A DNA stretch of 64,000 nucleotides from Serratia fonticola (GTDB lineage: Bacteria > Pseudomonadota > Gammaproteobacteria > Enterobacterales > Enterobacteriaceae). The notes beneath the pieces are model-generated. The model worked only from the letters and a program-made list of their open reading frames with translations. It was not told where the DNA came from and did no database searches. The stretch covers positions 3,100,001-3,164,000 of the forward strand of contig NZ_CP011254.1 of NCBI RefSeq assembly GCF_001006005.1, in the 5' to 3' direction. Within the stretch, counting starts at the first letter, position 1. Each line of letters starts with the position of its first letter. Below, in pieces: positions 9,935-19,082 of the stretch. A program made the position numbers and the translations under genes.

Positions 9935-11467
9935 TCACCCCGCCTTGGCCGTATTAAACGGCGGCTTGGCGAACCACACCAGCAGGGTCAGCATCAGGAA
10001 TACCCCGGCAGAGAGATAGAAAATATCGTTGGCCGACATCAGCAGGCTCTGCTGGGTAATTTGATCGTTGATATAGGTCGCGGCTTGCTGCTGATTGAAC
10101 CCCAGATGTTGCAGATGGTGATCCAGGTTGATCGCAGCCGGGTTGAATTGCGTCACTGACTGCGTCAGCTGCGCATGATGAAACGATTCCCGGTGGCTCC
10201 ACAGGGTCATGGTGAGTGACGTGCCGATCGAGCCAGATAACGTCCGGAAAAAGTTGCTCAGACTGGTGGCCGCTGCGAATTTTTCTGGTGCGAGCCCTGA
10301 CAATGAAATGGTGGTCAGCGGCAGGAAGAAGCAAGCCACGGCGAAACCCTGCATCAACTGCGGCAACACCACGGCAGTAAAATCAATCGCCGGATTAAAC
10401 GTCATCGCACGCCAGTAGTAGCAACCGGCATACACGATAAAGCTAAAGGTCACCAATACCCGCATATCAATACGATCGCCGTAGCGGCCAATCAATGGCG
10501 CGATCAGCAGCGGCATCAGCCCGATGGGGGCATAGGCCAGCCCTGCCCACACCGAGGTGTAATCAAACACCGTCTGTAGCAGTTGCGGCATCAGCACAAT
10601 GGCCCCGGCGTAAATCAGATACGCACAACTGATACACAGGATGCCGATGCTGAAGTTACGTGAACGGAACAGGCTCAGATCGATGATCGGGTTATCGTTG
10701 GTAGCTTCCCAGATAATCAGCAAAATCAGCGCGACTACGGCGATCACGGCCAACACAATCACGGTGGTAGAGTTAAACCAGTCGAGGTCTTTGCCTTTAT
10801 CCAACATGATTTGCAGGCTACCCACACCGAGCACCAGTAGGCTCAGGGCGAACAGGTTGATTTTTACCGGCTCGGTGGGCGTTTCTCTTCCTTTCAGCTT
10901 CCATGCGGTAATGGCAACGACGATGATGCCGAATGGAACGTTGATTAAAAATATCCAGCCCCAGTCGTAGTTATCGCAAATATAGCCGCCAATAATCGGG
11001 CCAAAGATCGGGGCGATAATCACCGTCATCGACCACAGCGCCAACGCGATATTACGCTTCTCTGGCGGGTAGTTACGCAACAGCAGGCTTTGCGATAGTG
11101 GGATCAACGGGCCTGCGACCAATCCCTGAATGACGCGGAAAAAGATCAGCATATCGAGATTGGTGGAGAACCCGCAGCACAGCGACGCCAGTGCAAACAA
11201 CGTCACCGAAGCTAAAAACAGCTTACTCTCGCCGAACCGCTGCGCCAGACGCCCGGTTATCGGGATGGAGATCGCATTGGCGACGCCAAACGAGGTGATC
11301 ACCCAGGTTCCTTCGTCCGTAGAGGCACCCAGGAACCCGGAAATGGTGGGAATGGCGACGTTGGAGATGGTGGAGTCCAACATCTGCATAAAGGTCGCCA
11401 TCGACAGCGACAGCGTCACCAGGATCAATGACCAGCCTTTTAACGGCAGCAGTGTGTTGTTGCTCAT
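9935..11467 (-). CDS. emrY: multidrug efflux MFS transporter EmrY
   Basis: A 510-residue DHA2-family (14-helix) drug/proton antiporter of the inner membrane, matching EmrY. Conserved stretches include MQMLDSTISNVAIPTI near residue 28 and GPIIGGYICDN near residue 160. With the membrane-fusion protein EmrK and an outer-membrane TolC it would form a tripartite pump. It begins 3 bases after the emrK stop. The assignment as EmrY rather than EmrB rests on the divergent evgAS genes next door, the same arrangement as in E. coli. Confidence 0.9.
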   Translation of the reverse strand: MSNNTLLPLKGWSLILVTLSLSMATFMQMLDSTISNVAIPTISGFLGASTDEGTWVITSFGVANAISIPITGRLAQRFGESKLFLASVTLFALASLCCGFSTNLDMLIFFRVIQGLVAGPLIPLSQSLLLRNYPPEKRNIALALWSMTVIIAPIFGPIIGGYICDNYDWGWIFLINVPFGIIVVAITAWKLKGRETPTEPVKINLFALSLLVLGVGSLQIMLDKGKDLDWFNSTTVIVLAVIAVVALILLIIWEATNDNPIIDLSLFRSRNFSIGILCISCAYLIYAGAIVLMPQLLQTVFDYTSVWAGLAYAPIGLMPLLIAPLIGRYGDRIDMRVLVTFSFIVYAGCYYWRAMTFNPAIDFTAVVLPQLMQGFAVACFFLPLTTISLSGLAPEKFAAATSLSNFFRTLSGSIGTSLTMTLWSHRESFHHAQLTQSVTQFNPAAINLDHHLQHLGFNQQQAATYINDQITQQSLLMSANDIFYLSAGVFLMLTLLVWFAKPPFNTAKAG

Positions 11468-11470
11468 AAA

Positions 11471-12640
11471 TCACATCGCATTGGCTTTGATGATGTCTTG
11501 GATTTCCCCGTCGATACTGGAGGTATCGAGCACCAGCGCCTGGCTTTGGTAAGCCGGTTTCAGGCGTTGGGTGGTAGATAGGGCCGGGCCGTTGGTGTTG
11601 TTTTCGCGCAAGGTCACCGTGGTGGATAAGCCAATTCGCAGTGGGTATGCCTTGAGCTGTTCCGCATCCAGGGTAATACGCACCGGCAGGCGTTGAACCA
11701 CTTTGATCCAGTTACCGGTGGCATTCTGCGCGGGCAGCACCGAGAACGCGCCGCCGGTCCCCATATTGATCCCTTCAACCACGCCGTCGAACACCACGTT
11801 GCTGCCATACAGATCGCTCACCACGCTCACCTTTTGCCCAATGCGCACGCCGCTGAGCTGGGTTTCCTTGAAGTTGGCGTCAATCCACAGCTGATCGGCC
11901 GGGACGATGGATAATAAGGCCTGGCCAGCACTGAGCGTTTCACCCACCTGCACATTGCGTTGAGCAACATAGCCGGTCACCGGGCTGCGAATTTTGGTGC
12001 GTTGAAGCGCGAGCCAGGCTTCGCGCATTTGTTCTGCCGCCAACAGGATGGCCGGCTGCTGTTCAAGCGTGGAATTCTGGATCAGGATACGATTGCTGCG
12101 ATATTGCTCGATAGCAACGTCCAGCGCTGCTTTGCTGCTGCTAACGGCATTACGCGCATGTTGCAGGTCTTCTTTTGAAAAAGCCCCCGCACCCATCAAT
12201 TGGGTACGGCGTTGATAATCGGCCTGTGCTTGCTGGTAAGCGATTTTAGCCTGGGCAATATTGGCGTTATATTGTGCGTCGTTGACATAGATCTGTTTGG
12301 TTTTTCTCACCGTTTCCGCCAGCTTATTTTTGACTTTTTTAAAGTTGAGGTTGGCATCGGTATCATCTAAATTGACCAAGACATCCCCTTGCTGGACTAA
12401 ATCGGTATTGGTGTAATTCACGCTGACCACGCTGCCGTTAACCTGCGAAGAAATAGTGACCTGATTGCCCATTACATAGGCATCATCGGTGCTTTGCACA
12501 TTGCGCGAATTGAAATACCACCAGGTTGCACTGGCCATGGCCGCAATAATAATCACCATTAGAAAAATGAGCAGCCACTGCTTTCTTTTTTCTAATGGTG
12601 TTTTCACCTGATTACTGTCTGACTGTGGTGGTTGTGGCAT
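11471..12640 (-). CDS. emrK: membrane fusion protein EmrK
   Basis: A 389-residue HlyD-family periplasmic adaptor: cytoplasmic N-terminus, one transmembrane helix near residues 20-40, a lipoyl/barrel-sandwich half near 50-100, a coiled-coil hairpin around 95-200, and a beta-barrel domain with NFKETQLSGVRIGQ. It bridges EmrY to TolC. The ATG at 12640 has AAGGG 10 bases upstream; an upstream in-frame start adds 13 unconserved residues. Tandem EvgA-like boxes lie about 220 bases upstream, so expression under EvgA is likely. Confidence 0.9.
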   Translation of the reverse strand: MPQPPQSDSNQVKTPLEKRKQWLLIFLMVIIIAAMASATWWYFNSRNVQSTDDAYVMGNQVTISSQVNGSVVSVNYTNTDLVQQGDVLVNLDDTDANLNFKKVKNKLAETVRKTKQIYVNDAQYNANIAQAKIAYQQAQADYQRRTQLMGAGAFSKEDLQHARNAVSSSKAALDVAIEQYRSNRILIQNSTLEQQPAILLAAEQMREAWLALQRTKIRSPVTGYVAQRNVQVGETLSAGQALLSIVPADQLWIDANFKETQLSGVRIGQKVSVVSDLYGSNVVFDGVVEGINMGTGGAFSVLPAQNATGNWIKVVQRLPVRITLDAEQLKAYPLRIGLSTTVTLRENNTNGPALSTTQRLKPAYQSQALVLDTSSIDGEIQDIIKANAM

Positions 12641-12859
12641 GGCAAAACCCTTGCTTGTCTGTTTTATGAGCAATAGCAAACCATTACGCTGCTGTGGGCA
12701 ATAAGCTCAGCGCGTAATTTATTCATTGAATGGCTTGGTTAATCACCTTCAGCTTAAAGCGGCATAGGCCTATGGGAACAAACGCTGAAAGTTCGTAGTG
12801 ATTATAAAAGCAGGCGTTGCCGTAACACAGCAGAGACATCGGAAATCATTGCAGGCAGC

Positions 12860-12877
12860 GTCCTACACGTGAAGTCC
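12860..12877 (+). promoter_or_regulatory. EvgA-box-like site 1
   Basis: GTCCTACA-CG-TGAAGTCC. The left half matches 7 of 8 bases of the remembered inverted-repeat consensus TTCYTACA-NN-TGTARGAA; the right half is weaker. Confidence 0.5.
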
Positions 12878-12895
12878 ATCCTACAACTACAGGTA
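12878..12895 (+). promoter_or_regulatory. EvgA-box-like site 2
   Basis: ATCCTACA-AC-TACAGGTA, directly abutting site 1 with an 18-base repeat. Left half 7/8, right half 5/8 against the remembered consensus. Confidence 0.5.
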
Positions 12896-12948
12896 CAGGG
12901 GAAGGGGAGTGAATATGCCACAGATTGACTTCGGCTCCGTACAGCCCC

Positions 12949-12985
12949 CTCTCCCTTTTGGAGAGGGTTAGGGGACAACAGCGAA
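12949..12985. repeat. B-type dispersed palindrome
   Basis: CCCTCTCCC / GGAGAGGG hairpin followed by TTAGGGG, one of about a dozen B-type copies in this window. Confidence 0.7.
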
Positions 12986-13109
12986 TTAGAACTATAAACA
13001 GGGTTATGCTATAAGCTCGTAGATAGCTTGAAATCCTTAAGATATTTCGTAAGCGAAGAAACATCGTTGACCAACGCTGCCCGTATTTTTATATGACCAG
13101 GAAACGACA

Positions 13110-13742
13110 ATGAGTGAAACCAAGTCTTTGAGCGCCGTAATTGTTGACGACCATCCTCTGGCTCGTATGGCAATCAAGAACCTGCTGGAAAGTGAAGGTA
13201 TTAGCGTCATTGGCGAGGCGGGGGACGGGGCAGAGGCGCTGCTACAGGTGGCGCAGCAGCAGCCAGACGTGGTGATTGTCGACGTCGATATTCCCATCAT
13301 GAGCGGCATTGAGGTGGTTGAAAAGCTCAGAAAGCAGCAGTTCAGCCAAATCATTATCGTGGTTTCCGCCAAAAACGATCTGTTCTACGGTAAGCGTAGC
13401 GCGGATGCCGGGGCCAATGCGTTTATCAGTAAAAAAGAGGGCATGACCAATATCATCGCCGCGGTGCATGCTGCCCAGAATGGCTACAGCTATTTTCCTT
13501 TCTCACTGAACGGTTTTGTCGGCAGTCTTTCTTCGGAACAGGAAATGCTGCTGTCGCTCTCCAGTCAGGAGATCAAGGTGATGCGTTCCCTCCTCAGCGG
13601 TGCAGATAATATGCAGATTGCGGCGGCGATGTTTATCAGCAATAAAACGGTTAGCACCTATAAAAGCCGTTTAATGGAGAAGCTTGGCTGTAGCTCGTTA
13701 GCCGATCTATTTGCTTTCGCCAACCGTAATAAAATTGGGTGA
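13110..13742 (+). CDS. evgA: response regulator EvgA
   Basis: A 210-residue NarL/FixJ-type regulator. The receiver has the acidic pocket at D13-D14 and the phosphoacceptor D58 (VVIVDVDIP); a LuxR-type helix-turn-helix sits near residues 145-205 (FISNKTVSTYKSRLMEKL). It is phosphorylated by EvgS and in E. coli switches on acid-resistance and emrKY genes. AGGAAA precedes the ATG. Its stop is 4 bases from the evgS start, so the two are translationally close. Immediate neighbours emrKY and gadBC are the expected targets. Confidence 0.95.
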   Translation: MSETKSLSAVIVDDHPLARMAIKNLLESEGISVIGEAGDGAEALLQVAQQQPDVVIVDVDIPIMSGIEVVEKLRKQQFSQIIIVVSAKNDLFYGKRSADAGANAFISKKEGMTNIIAAVHAAQNGYSYFPFSLNGFVGSLSSEQEMLLSLSSQEIKVMRSLLSGADNMQIAAAMFISNKTVSTYKSRLMEKLGCSSLADLFAFANRNKIG

Positions 13743-13746
13743 GTGC

Positions 13747-16700
13747 ATGCTAAAACGGGTATTGGGGTTTTGGCTGGTTTTACTGTGTCTGATGCTGCCT
13801 GCACAGGCAGTGATCAACGGGCCGATCACGTTAGCGCTGGTGAGTAACCACCTGGTCACGCCTCCGGCCGTCTACTTAGGCCACGACGACTTTATCTGGC
13901 TGGCACAAAAGCGCAGTCTTACCGTCGCGGTGTATGGTATTGAATCCCAACCGTTGACTATGAATAGCGTCACCGGACGCTATTGGGGGATGAATGCGGA
14001 TTATCTGGTGTTGCTGGGAAAGGCGCTGAATATCAATGTAAACGTCAAACTCTACGCCGATGAGCAACAGGCATTGGCGGCACTGCTTGCGGGCCGCGTC
14101 GATCTTGTTCTCACTACTCCCGGTAGGATTAGCCCGCAAAAGGCTCCCTTTATTGCCAGCTTGCCGCTGGTGCAAGGCTATCCAACCCTGGTGACGCGGC
14201 TTGCCGAGGTGATGAAGCCGTTTCACGATAATAGCGATAAGCTCAAGATAGCGATCACCCGGGATTATCCCCCAGAATCATTTATTAAACAGGCATTTCC
14301 TAACGCCAGCGTCGTTTCTTTTGCCGATGAATATCAGGCGTTGGCCTCGGTTGCCAGCCATCAGAGTGACTACTTTCTCGGCAATAACCTCACCACCAGT
14401 TTTATTATCGCGCGCGATTTCTACCAGACGTTGGGAATGGTGAAGTTCTGGCGAGCACCGCAAAGTGGCGACGTGCTTATTGCGCTCGATAGTCAGCGGC
14501 AATTGGTCAACATTGTCGACAGATTTATCAGTTCACTGACCGAACCTCAGCACAGCCAGATTGCTCAGTCCTGGATTGATATGGGTAACCTCACCTTTTT
14601 AACCAGGGACCTGGCTTTTACCCCCCAGGAAACTCGCTGGCTGGAAAAAAACCGCAAATTGCGCATAGTGATTAATCCCTATTACGCCCCGTTCAGCATG
14701 GTGGATGAAAACCAGGAAATACGCGGGATAGTTGGCGATATCCTTAACCTGATCCAGCTGCAAACCGGTTTGACCTTTGAACCGGTGATTGCCAATTCCA
14801 ATGAAGAGATGGCCAGCATTATACGTAGTGGCAATTGGGATATCCTGTCCTCGGCCACGTACAGCCCAGAGCGGGAAGAACAGGCGGCCTTCACTCATCC
14901 GTTTTTGGCGACTCCTTTTGTGATCGTCACCCGCGTTGCAGTCAAGCAGACGGAAACGATGAAGCCTGGCATGAAAGTCGCTATTCCGGCCTACCATACG
15001 TTATCGGAAAAACTGAAAACCAAATATCCGGGTGTGCAATGGGTTGAGGTAGAGAACACCGGCGCGGCGCTGAGCATGCTGGATCGGAGGGAAATTGACG
15101 CGGTGGTGTCCACACAGCTCGCCTCGCGCTACATCATCGATCACTATTATCCCAATCGGCTGAGCTATTTCCGTATCCCCGACGAGCGCACCGCCCAGAT
15201 CGCCTTTGTCATTCCACGTGGCTCGCAAGAATTACAAAGCATTCTGAATAAGGCCATCGACGATATTCCCCCCAAAGAACTGATGAATTTGGCCGGGAAG
15301 TGGGTAAAAACCCCCGAAGTGAAAATTGACACCTGGAACCTCTATAACCGGCCTTTTTACCTGGTGATCGTTCTGGCTACGCTGCTGGTTGTCAGCAGCT
15401 TGCTGTGGGGAGCCTATCTGCTGCGGGCCATCCGTAAAAGCAAAGAGGCACAGGCTGCGCTGGAGTATCAGCTCGGCTTCCGCCAGACCTTATTCAACTC
15501 GATCCCCGTGCCGGTGTACGTGATCTCGTTGGAAGGCGAGCTTGAAAGCTACAACAGCGCCTTCGGGGCCTTCTTCATTCCCGAGTTACATGCCGCGATG
15601 CATCATTCATTGTTCGATCGCCGCCATCCGCTGGCAGACATTTTCGCAGCGCTTCAACCCGATATCCAGCAAGGGCTGCAAGTCAACCAGGTTATCCCTC
15701 ATCAACTGGTGCTGAATAATGGCACGGAAGAGCGCCTGATCCTGCACTGGTTAACGCTGTGCCAACTGCCCGCCAACACGCCGCCAACGCTGATTTGCGG
15801 CTGGAAGGACATTACCGAATCCAGGCAACTGATGGGGGCGTTGCAGGTGGAGAAAGACAAGGCCATCGATGCCAATCGGGCCAAAAGCACTTTCCTTGCC
15901 ACCATGAGCCATGAGATCCGTACGCCGGTGAGTGCGATCATGGGGTTCCTGGAGTTACTGACTACCCACAGCCAAAGTCCGGCAGCAGAGAAGGAATCTA
16001 TTCAGTTGGCTTATTCCACCGCTCAGTCACTACTCGGCCTGATTGGCGATGTGCTGGATATGGAAAAAATTGAGTCTGGCAACTTTGAGCTGGCGCCAGA
16101 ATGGGTAGATCTGGCCTCGTTGTTAGCTACGACGGTCAGTAGTTTTGAAGGGGGGGCCACGCTGAAAAACCTGCGGCTGTCGGTCGATTACCGCCTGGAA
16201 AAAACGCAGGCGCTGTGGCTCGATCCGCAGGCGGTGAAACAGGTGCTGGCCAATCTCCTCAGTAACGCCATCAAATTTACCGTTGAGGGTGGGATCGAAG
16301 TGATAGCGCAAACGCATGCGCAGGGCACCGATCAAACTCGCCTGACGCTGAGCGTGAAAGATAGTGGGGCGGGCATTAGCCCGCAGGAACAGCAACATCT
16401 GTTCAAGCCCTTTAGTCAGACCAAGTGGGGCAAGCAACAGACCGGATCGGGATTGGGTCTGACGATCTGCCGTGAGTTGGTTGAACGCATGGCCGGTACC
16501 ATAGACATGGCCAGCCAGCCGGGCAGGGGTACCACCATGACGGTGACGCTCACCACCGCGGTTGCGGATCTGGAAAAGGTTACCGCCGTTTCATTCACAC
16601 CTAAATCGCTCGTCAGTGGGCCTACAGCGCTGAGGATTGTGATTGCTGACGATCACCCCACCAACCGGCTGCTGCTGCGTCGTCAGTTGGCTACGCTTGG

Positions 16701-17343
16701 CTATCGGGTCGATGAGGCCATTGATGGTGTGGCAGCCCTGGCCTTGATTGAGGCCAATCCGTACGATCTGCTCATCACCGATCTCAACATGCCTAATATG
16801 GATGGCATAACGCTGACCCGTCGGGTGCGTGAATTCAATCAGGACATCATTATCTGGGGGCTAACCGCTAACGCACAGGCTGAAGAGAAAGAGCGCTGCC
16901 TGGCGATGGGCATGAACCTGTGCCTGTTCAAACCGGTAGATTTACCGCAGTTGGAAGCGGCGTTGCAAAGCGTGGCAGGACCTTCGCAGGCCGATCCACT
17001 CAGCGAGTTTATCGATATGGCTACGCTGCAGGCACTCAGCTTGGGTGACAACGCGCTGATGCGCCAGATGCTTGCGCAGTCGCGCCTGGAAAATGACCAA
17101 GATTTGCTGGCGGCGAGAAAGGCGCTCCAATCTCAGGACTGGCTAACTCTCCAAAGCCATTTACACCGCATTAATGGTACGGCTCAGCTGCTGGGGGCCA
17201 CGTCACTACATCTGCTTAGTGAAAAACTGGAAAATGCGCTGGCGACACAACAGCATGAGGCGGTGATCGAAGAAGGCATGCGCGAGCTGGAACAGTTGCT
17301 GCAGGGGCTGAATGCAGCTATTGAGGCATTTTCCCGCCCTTAG
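13747..17343 (+). CDS. evgS: hybrid sensor kinase EvgS
   Basis: A 1198-residue unorthodox sensor, one residue longer than E. coli EvgS. In order: signal peptide (about 1-21), two tandem periplasmic SBP_bac_3-type domains (about 45-280 and 300-530), transmembrane helix near 535-557, PAS-like region, histidine kinase with H722 (TMSHEIRTP), N-box near 836 and GSGLGL near 901, receiver with D1012 (LLITDLNMPNMDG), and an HPt domain with H1140 (LHRINGTA). The relay His-Asp-His-Asp ends on EvgA. The start at 13747 follows evgA by 4 bases; an earlier in-frame start would overlap evgA and spoil the signal peptide. Confidence 0.95.
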   Translation: MLKRVLGFWLVLLCLMLPAQAVINGPITLALVSNHLVTPPAVYLGHDDFIWLAQKRSLTVAVYGIESQPLTMNSVTGRYWGMNADYLVLLGKALNINVNVKLYADEQQALAALLAGRVDLVLTTPGRISPQKAPFIASLPLVQGYPTLVTRLAEVMKPFHDNSDKLKIAITRDYPPESFIKQAFPNASVVSFADEYQALASVASHQSDYFLGNNLTTSFIIARDFYQTLGMVKFWRAPQSGDVLIALDSQRQLVNIVDRFISSLTEPQHSQIAQSWIDMGNLTFLTRDLAFTPQETRWLEKNRKLRIVINPYYAPFSMVDENQEIRGIVGDILNLIQLQTGLTFEPVIANSNEEMASIIRSGNWDILSSATYSPEREEQAAFTHPFLATPFVIVTRVAVKQTETMKPGMKVAIPAYHTLSEKLKTKYPGVQWVEVENTGAALSMLDRREIDAVVSTQLASRYIIDHYYPNRLSYFRIPDERTAQIAFVIPRGSQELQSILNKAIDDIPPKELMNLAGKWVKTPEVKIDTWNLYNRPFYLVIVLATLLVVSSLLWGAYLLRAIRKSKEAQAALEYQLGFRQTLFNSIPVPVYVISLEGELESYNSAFGAFFIPELHAAMHHSLFDRRHPLADIFAALQPDIQQGLQVNQVIPHQLVLNNGTEERLILHWLTLCQLPANTPPTLICGWKDITESRQLMGALQVEKDKAIDANRAKSTFLATMSHEIRTPVSAIMGFLELLTTHSQSPAAEKESIQLAYSTAQSLLGLIGDVLDMEKIESGNFELAPEWVDLASLLATTVSSFEGGATLKNLRLSVDYRLEKTQALWLDPQAVKQVLANLLSNAIKFTVEGGIEVIAQTHAQGTDQTRLTLSVKDSGAGISPQEQQHLFKPFSQTKWGKQQTGSGLGLTICRELVERMAGTIDMASQPGRGTTMTVTLTTAVADLEKVTAVSFTPKSLVSGPTALRIVIADDHPTNRLLLRRQLATLGYRVDEAIDGVAALALIEANPYDLLITDLNMPNMDGITLTRRVREFNQDIIIWGLTANAQAEEKERCLAMGMNLCLFKPVDLPQLEAALQSVAGPSQADPLSEFIDMATLQALSLGDNALMRQMLAQSRLENDQDLLAARKALQSQDWLTLQSHLHRINGTAQLLGATSLHLLSEKLENALATQQHEAVIEEGMRELEQLLQGLNAAIEAFSRP

Positions 17344-17358
17344 GTATATTCATTCCCA

Positions 17359-17383
17359 GTAGGGGCGCGGCTTGCTGCGCCCC
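17359..17383. repeat. A-type dispersed palindrome
   Basis: GTAGGGGCGC...GCGCCCC with a slightly diverged centre (GGCTTGCT), 16 bases after evgS; could also act as its terminator. Confidence 0.65.
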
Positions 17384-17391
17384 TTGATATA

Positions 17392-17409
17392 AGCCTACAA
17401 CTGTAGTCC
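17392..17409 (+). promoter_or_regulatory. EvgA-box-like site ahead of gadB
   Basis: Core CCTACA-AC-TGTAG at 17394-17406, about 170 bases before gadB. This is the most symmetric of the three boxes and matches the inner 13 positions of the remembered EvgA consensus. Confidence 0.5.
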
Positions 17410-17492
17410 CGCACCTACAGTAATTACCAATCCCTCTCATATCTTCGAAACGATGCCTGTTCTAATATCCTTATCAAGTTTTGCGGCGAACG

Positions 17493-17514
17493 TAGCGTTC
17501 AAATAATAACGCTA
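17493..17514. promoter_or_regulatory. dyad upstream of gadB
   Basis: TAGCGTT and AACGCTA, perfect 7-bp arms 8 bases apart, 66 bases before the gadB ATG. Binding protein unknown; no clear GadE box was found here. Confidence 0.35.
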
Positions 17515-17579
17515 TTTATGCTGCCTGATATCGCGAATTTAATTCTTGATTAATAGGTCTCTCTTAAAAGGTTATTATT

Positions 17580-18980
17580 ATGAACAAGGCAAATAACACT
17601 CCAACTTATAATGAAAATGATGATGTTTACGCGTCAGTAGATTTAGCGGGTGAATTACCTAAGTCAACCTTCCCCATTACCGAGCGTAATCCGCGTAACG
17701 TCTTTAATGCTATCCGCGATGAACTGATGTTGGACGGTAATTCCCGCCAAAACCTGGCGACGTTCTGCCAGACCTGGGTGGATGACGAAATTCGTGAACT
17801 GATGGATCTGTCTATCGACAAGAACATGATCGATAAAGATGAATATCCGCAAACTGCCGAAATTGAAGCCCGCTGCGTCAGAATGCTGGCCGACCTGTGG
17901 AATTCGCCAACGCCGGAAACCACCCTTGGCTGTTCAACCATCGGTTCCTCTGAAGCCGCCATGCTGGGTGGGCTGGCGCTGAAATGGCAGTGGCGCAAAA
18001 AGCGTGCCGAGCAGGGGTTGCCTAGCGATAAACCGAACCTGATTTGTGGCCCGGTACAGATCTGCTGGCACAAGTTTGCTCGTTACTTTGACGTAGAGCT
18101 GCGTGAAATCCCGCTGGAAGGCGATCGTCTGATCATGAACGCGGAAGAAGTGCTCAAGCGCGTTGACGAAAACACCATTGGTGTCGTGCCAACGCTGGGC
18201 GTGACGTTCACCTGCCAGTACGAGCCGGTGAAAGAGGTCAGTGATGCGCTGGATCGCCTGCAGCAGGAAACCGGCCTGGATATTCCGATGCACATCGATG
18301 GTGCCAGCGGCGCTTTCCTGGCTCCATTCTGCTCGCCAGAACTGGAGTGGGACTTCCGTCTGCCACGGGTGAAATCCATTAACTCATCCGGTCATAAATT
18401 TGGTTTGGCGCCGTTGGGTGCTGGCTGGGTGGTATGGCGTGAAGCGGCGGATTTGCCCGAAGAGCTGATTTTCAACGTCAACTATCTCGGTGGCAACATG
18501 CCAACCTTCGCGCTGAACTTCTCACGCCCCGGCGGCCAGATCGTGGCGCAGTATTACAACTTCCTGCGCCTTGGCCGCGAAGGCTACGCCAAAATCCACA
18601 GCGCTTGCTACGCCACGGCTCAGCATTTGGCGGCCGAGATTGGCAAGTTAGGGCCGTTTGAAATCCTGTTTGATGGTGACAGCGATAAAGGCATCCCGGC
18701 GCTGGCGTGGAAACTGAAAGATGGCGCGGCGATCGGTGGTTATACCCTTTACGATCTGGCGGAAAAACTGCGCGCTCGCGGTTGGCAGGTTCCGGCCTAT
18801 TCGATGCCGACACACCGTGAAGATCTGGTTATTCAACGCATTCTGGTGCGCCACGGTGTGAGCTACGACCTCGGTTGCCTGCTGATCGAAGATATCAAAA
18901 GGGCGCTGGTTGAATTCGAGAATCACCCTGTCATCAACCCAGTGTCTGCGCAACAAGGCAGCGGGTTCAATCACGGCTAA
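17580..18980 (+). CDS. gadB: glutamate decarboxylase
   Basis: A 466-residue PLP enzyme of the GadA/B family. It decarboxylates glutamate to GABA, consuming one cytoplasmic proton. The PLP lysine is K273 in SSGHKFG. The penultimate H465 is the residue that closes the active site as an aldimine at neutral pH in E. coli GadB (also H465), so pH gating is expected. The N-terminal stretch that helps membrane recruitment is present but diverged. RBS AAAAGG lies just upstream. It is first of gadBC and follows evgS by 236 bases. As a single gene beside gadC it corresponds to gadB rather than gadA. Confidence 0.95.
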   Translation: MNKANNTPTYNENDDVYASVDLAGELPKSTFPITERNPRNVFNAIRDELMLDGNSRQNLATFCQTWVDDEIRELMDLSIDKNMIDKDEYPQTAEIEARCVRMLADLWNSPTPETTLGCSTIGSSEAAMLGGLALKWQWRKKRAEQGLPSDKPNLICGPVQICWHKFARYFDVELREIPLEGDRLIMNAEEVLKRVDENTIGVVPTLGVTFTCQYEPVKEVSDALDRLQQETGLDIPMHIDGASGAFLAPFCSPELEWDFRLPRVKSINSSGHKFGLAPLGAGWVVWREAADLPEELIFNVNYLGGNMPTFALNFSRPGGQIVAQYYNFLRLGREGYAKIHSACYATAQHLAAEIGKLGPFEILFDGDSDKGIPALAWKLKDGAAIGGYTLYDLAEKLRARGWQVPAYSMPTHREDLVIQRILVRHGVSYDLGCLLIEDIKRALVEFENHPVINPVSAQQGSGFNHG

Positions 18981-18999
18981 GGCCAGGGCTTTATTATTT

Positions 19000-19030
19000 C
19001 GGGGCGGCGTTGATGCCAGCCCCGCTTTTT
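19000..19030 (+). terminator. hairpin with U-run between gadB and gadC
   Basis: CGGGGC...GCCCCG with a 13-base loop followed by CTTTTTT. It looks like a real intrinsic terminator, so gadC is reached by readthrough or its own promoter. Confidence 0.65.
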
Positions 19031-19082
19031 TCCCCACCAATATTCGCTGGGAAGAGTAACCTCTTCCTGCAGGAGAATCGTT

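Larger units (their letters stand above)
12641..13109. other. emrK-evgA divergent control region
   Basis: A 469-base gap between divergent starts. It holds two EvgA-like boxes (12860-12895) and a B-type GC palindrome (12949-12985). Short open frames here are not convincing genes. Confidence 0.7.

Noticed and set aside
12846..13064. A 72-codon frame in the emrK-evgA gap
   Set aside because: It reads through the EvgA-like boxes and a B palindrome; no ribosome binding site.
17460..17579. A GadE box ahead of gadB
   Set aside because: I looked for the 20-base GadE motif and found no acceptable match on either strand.
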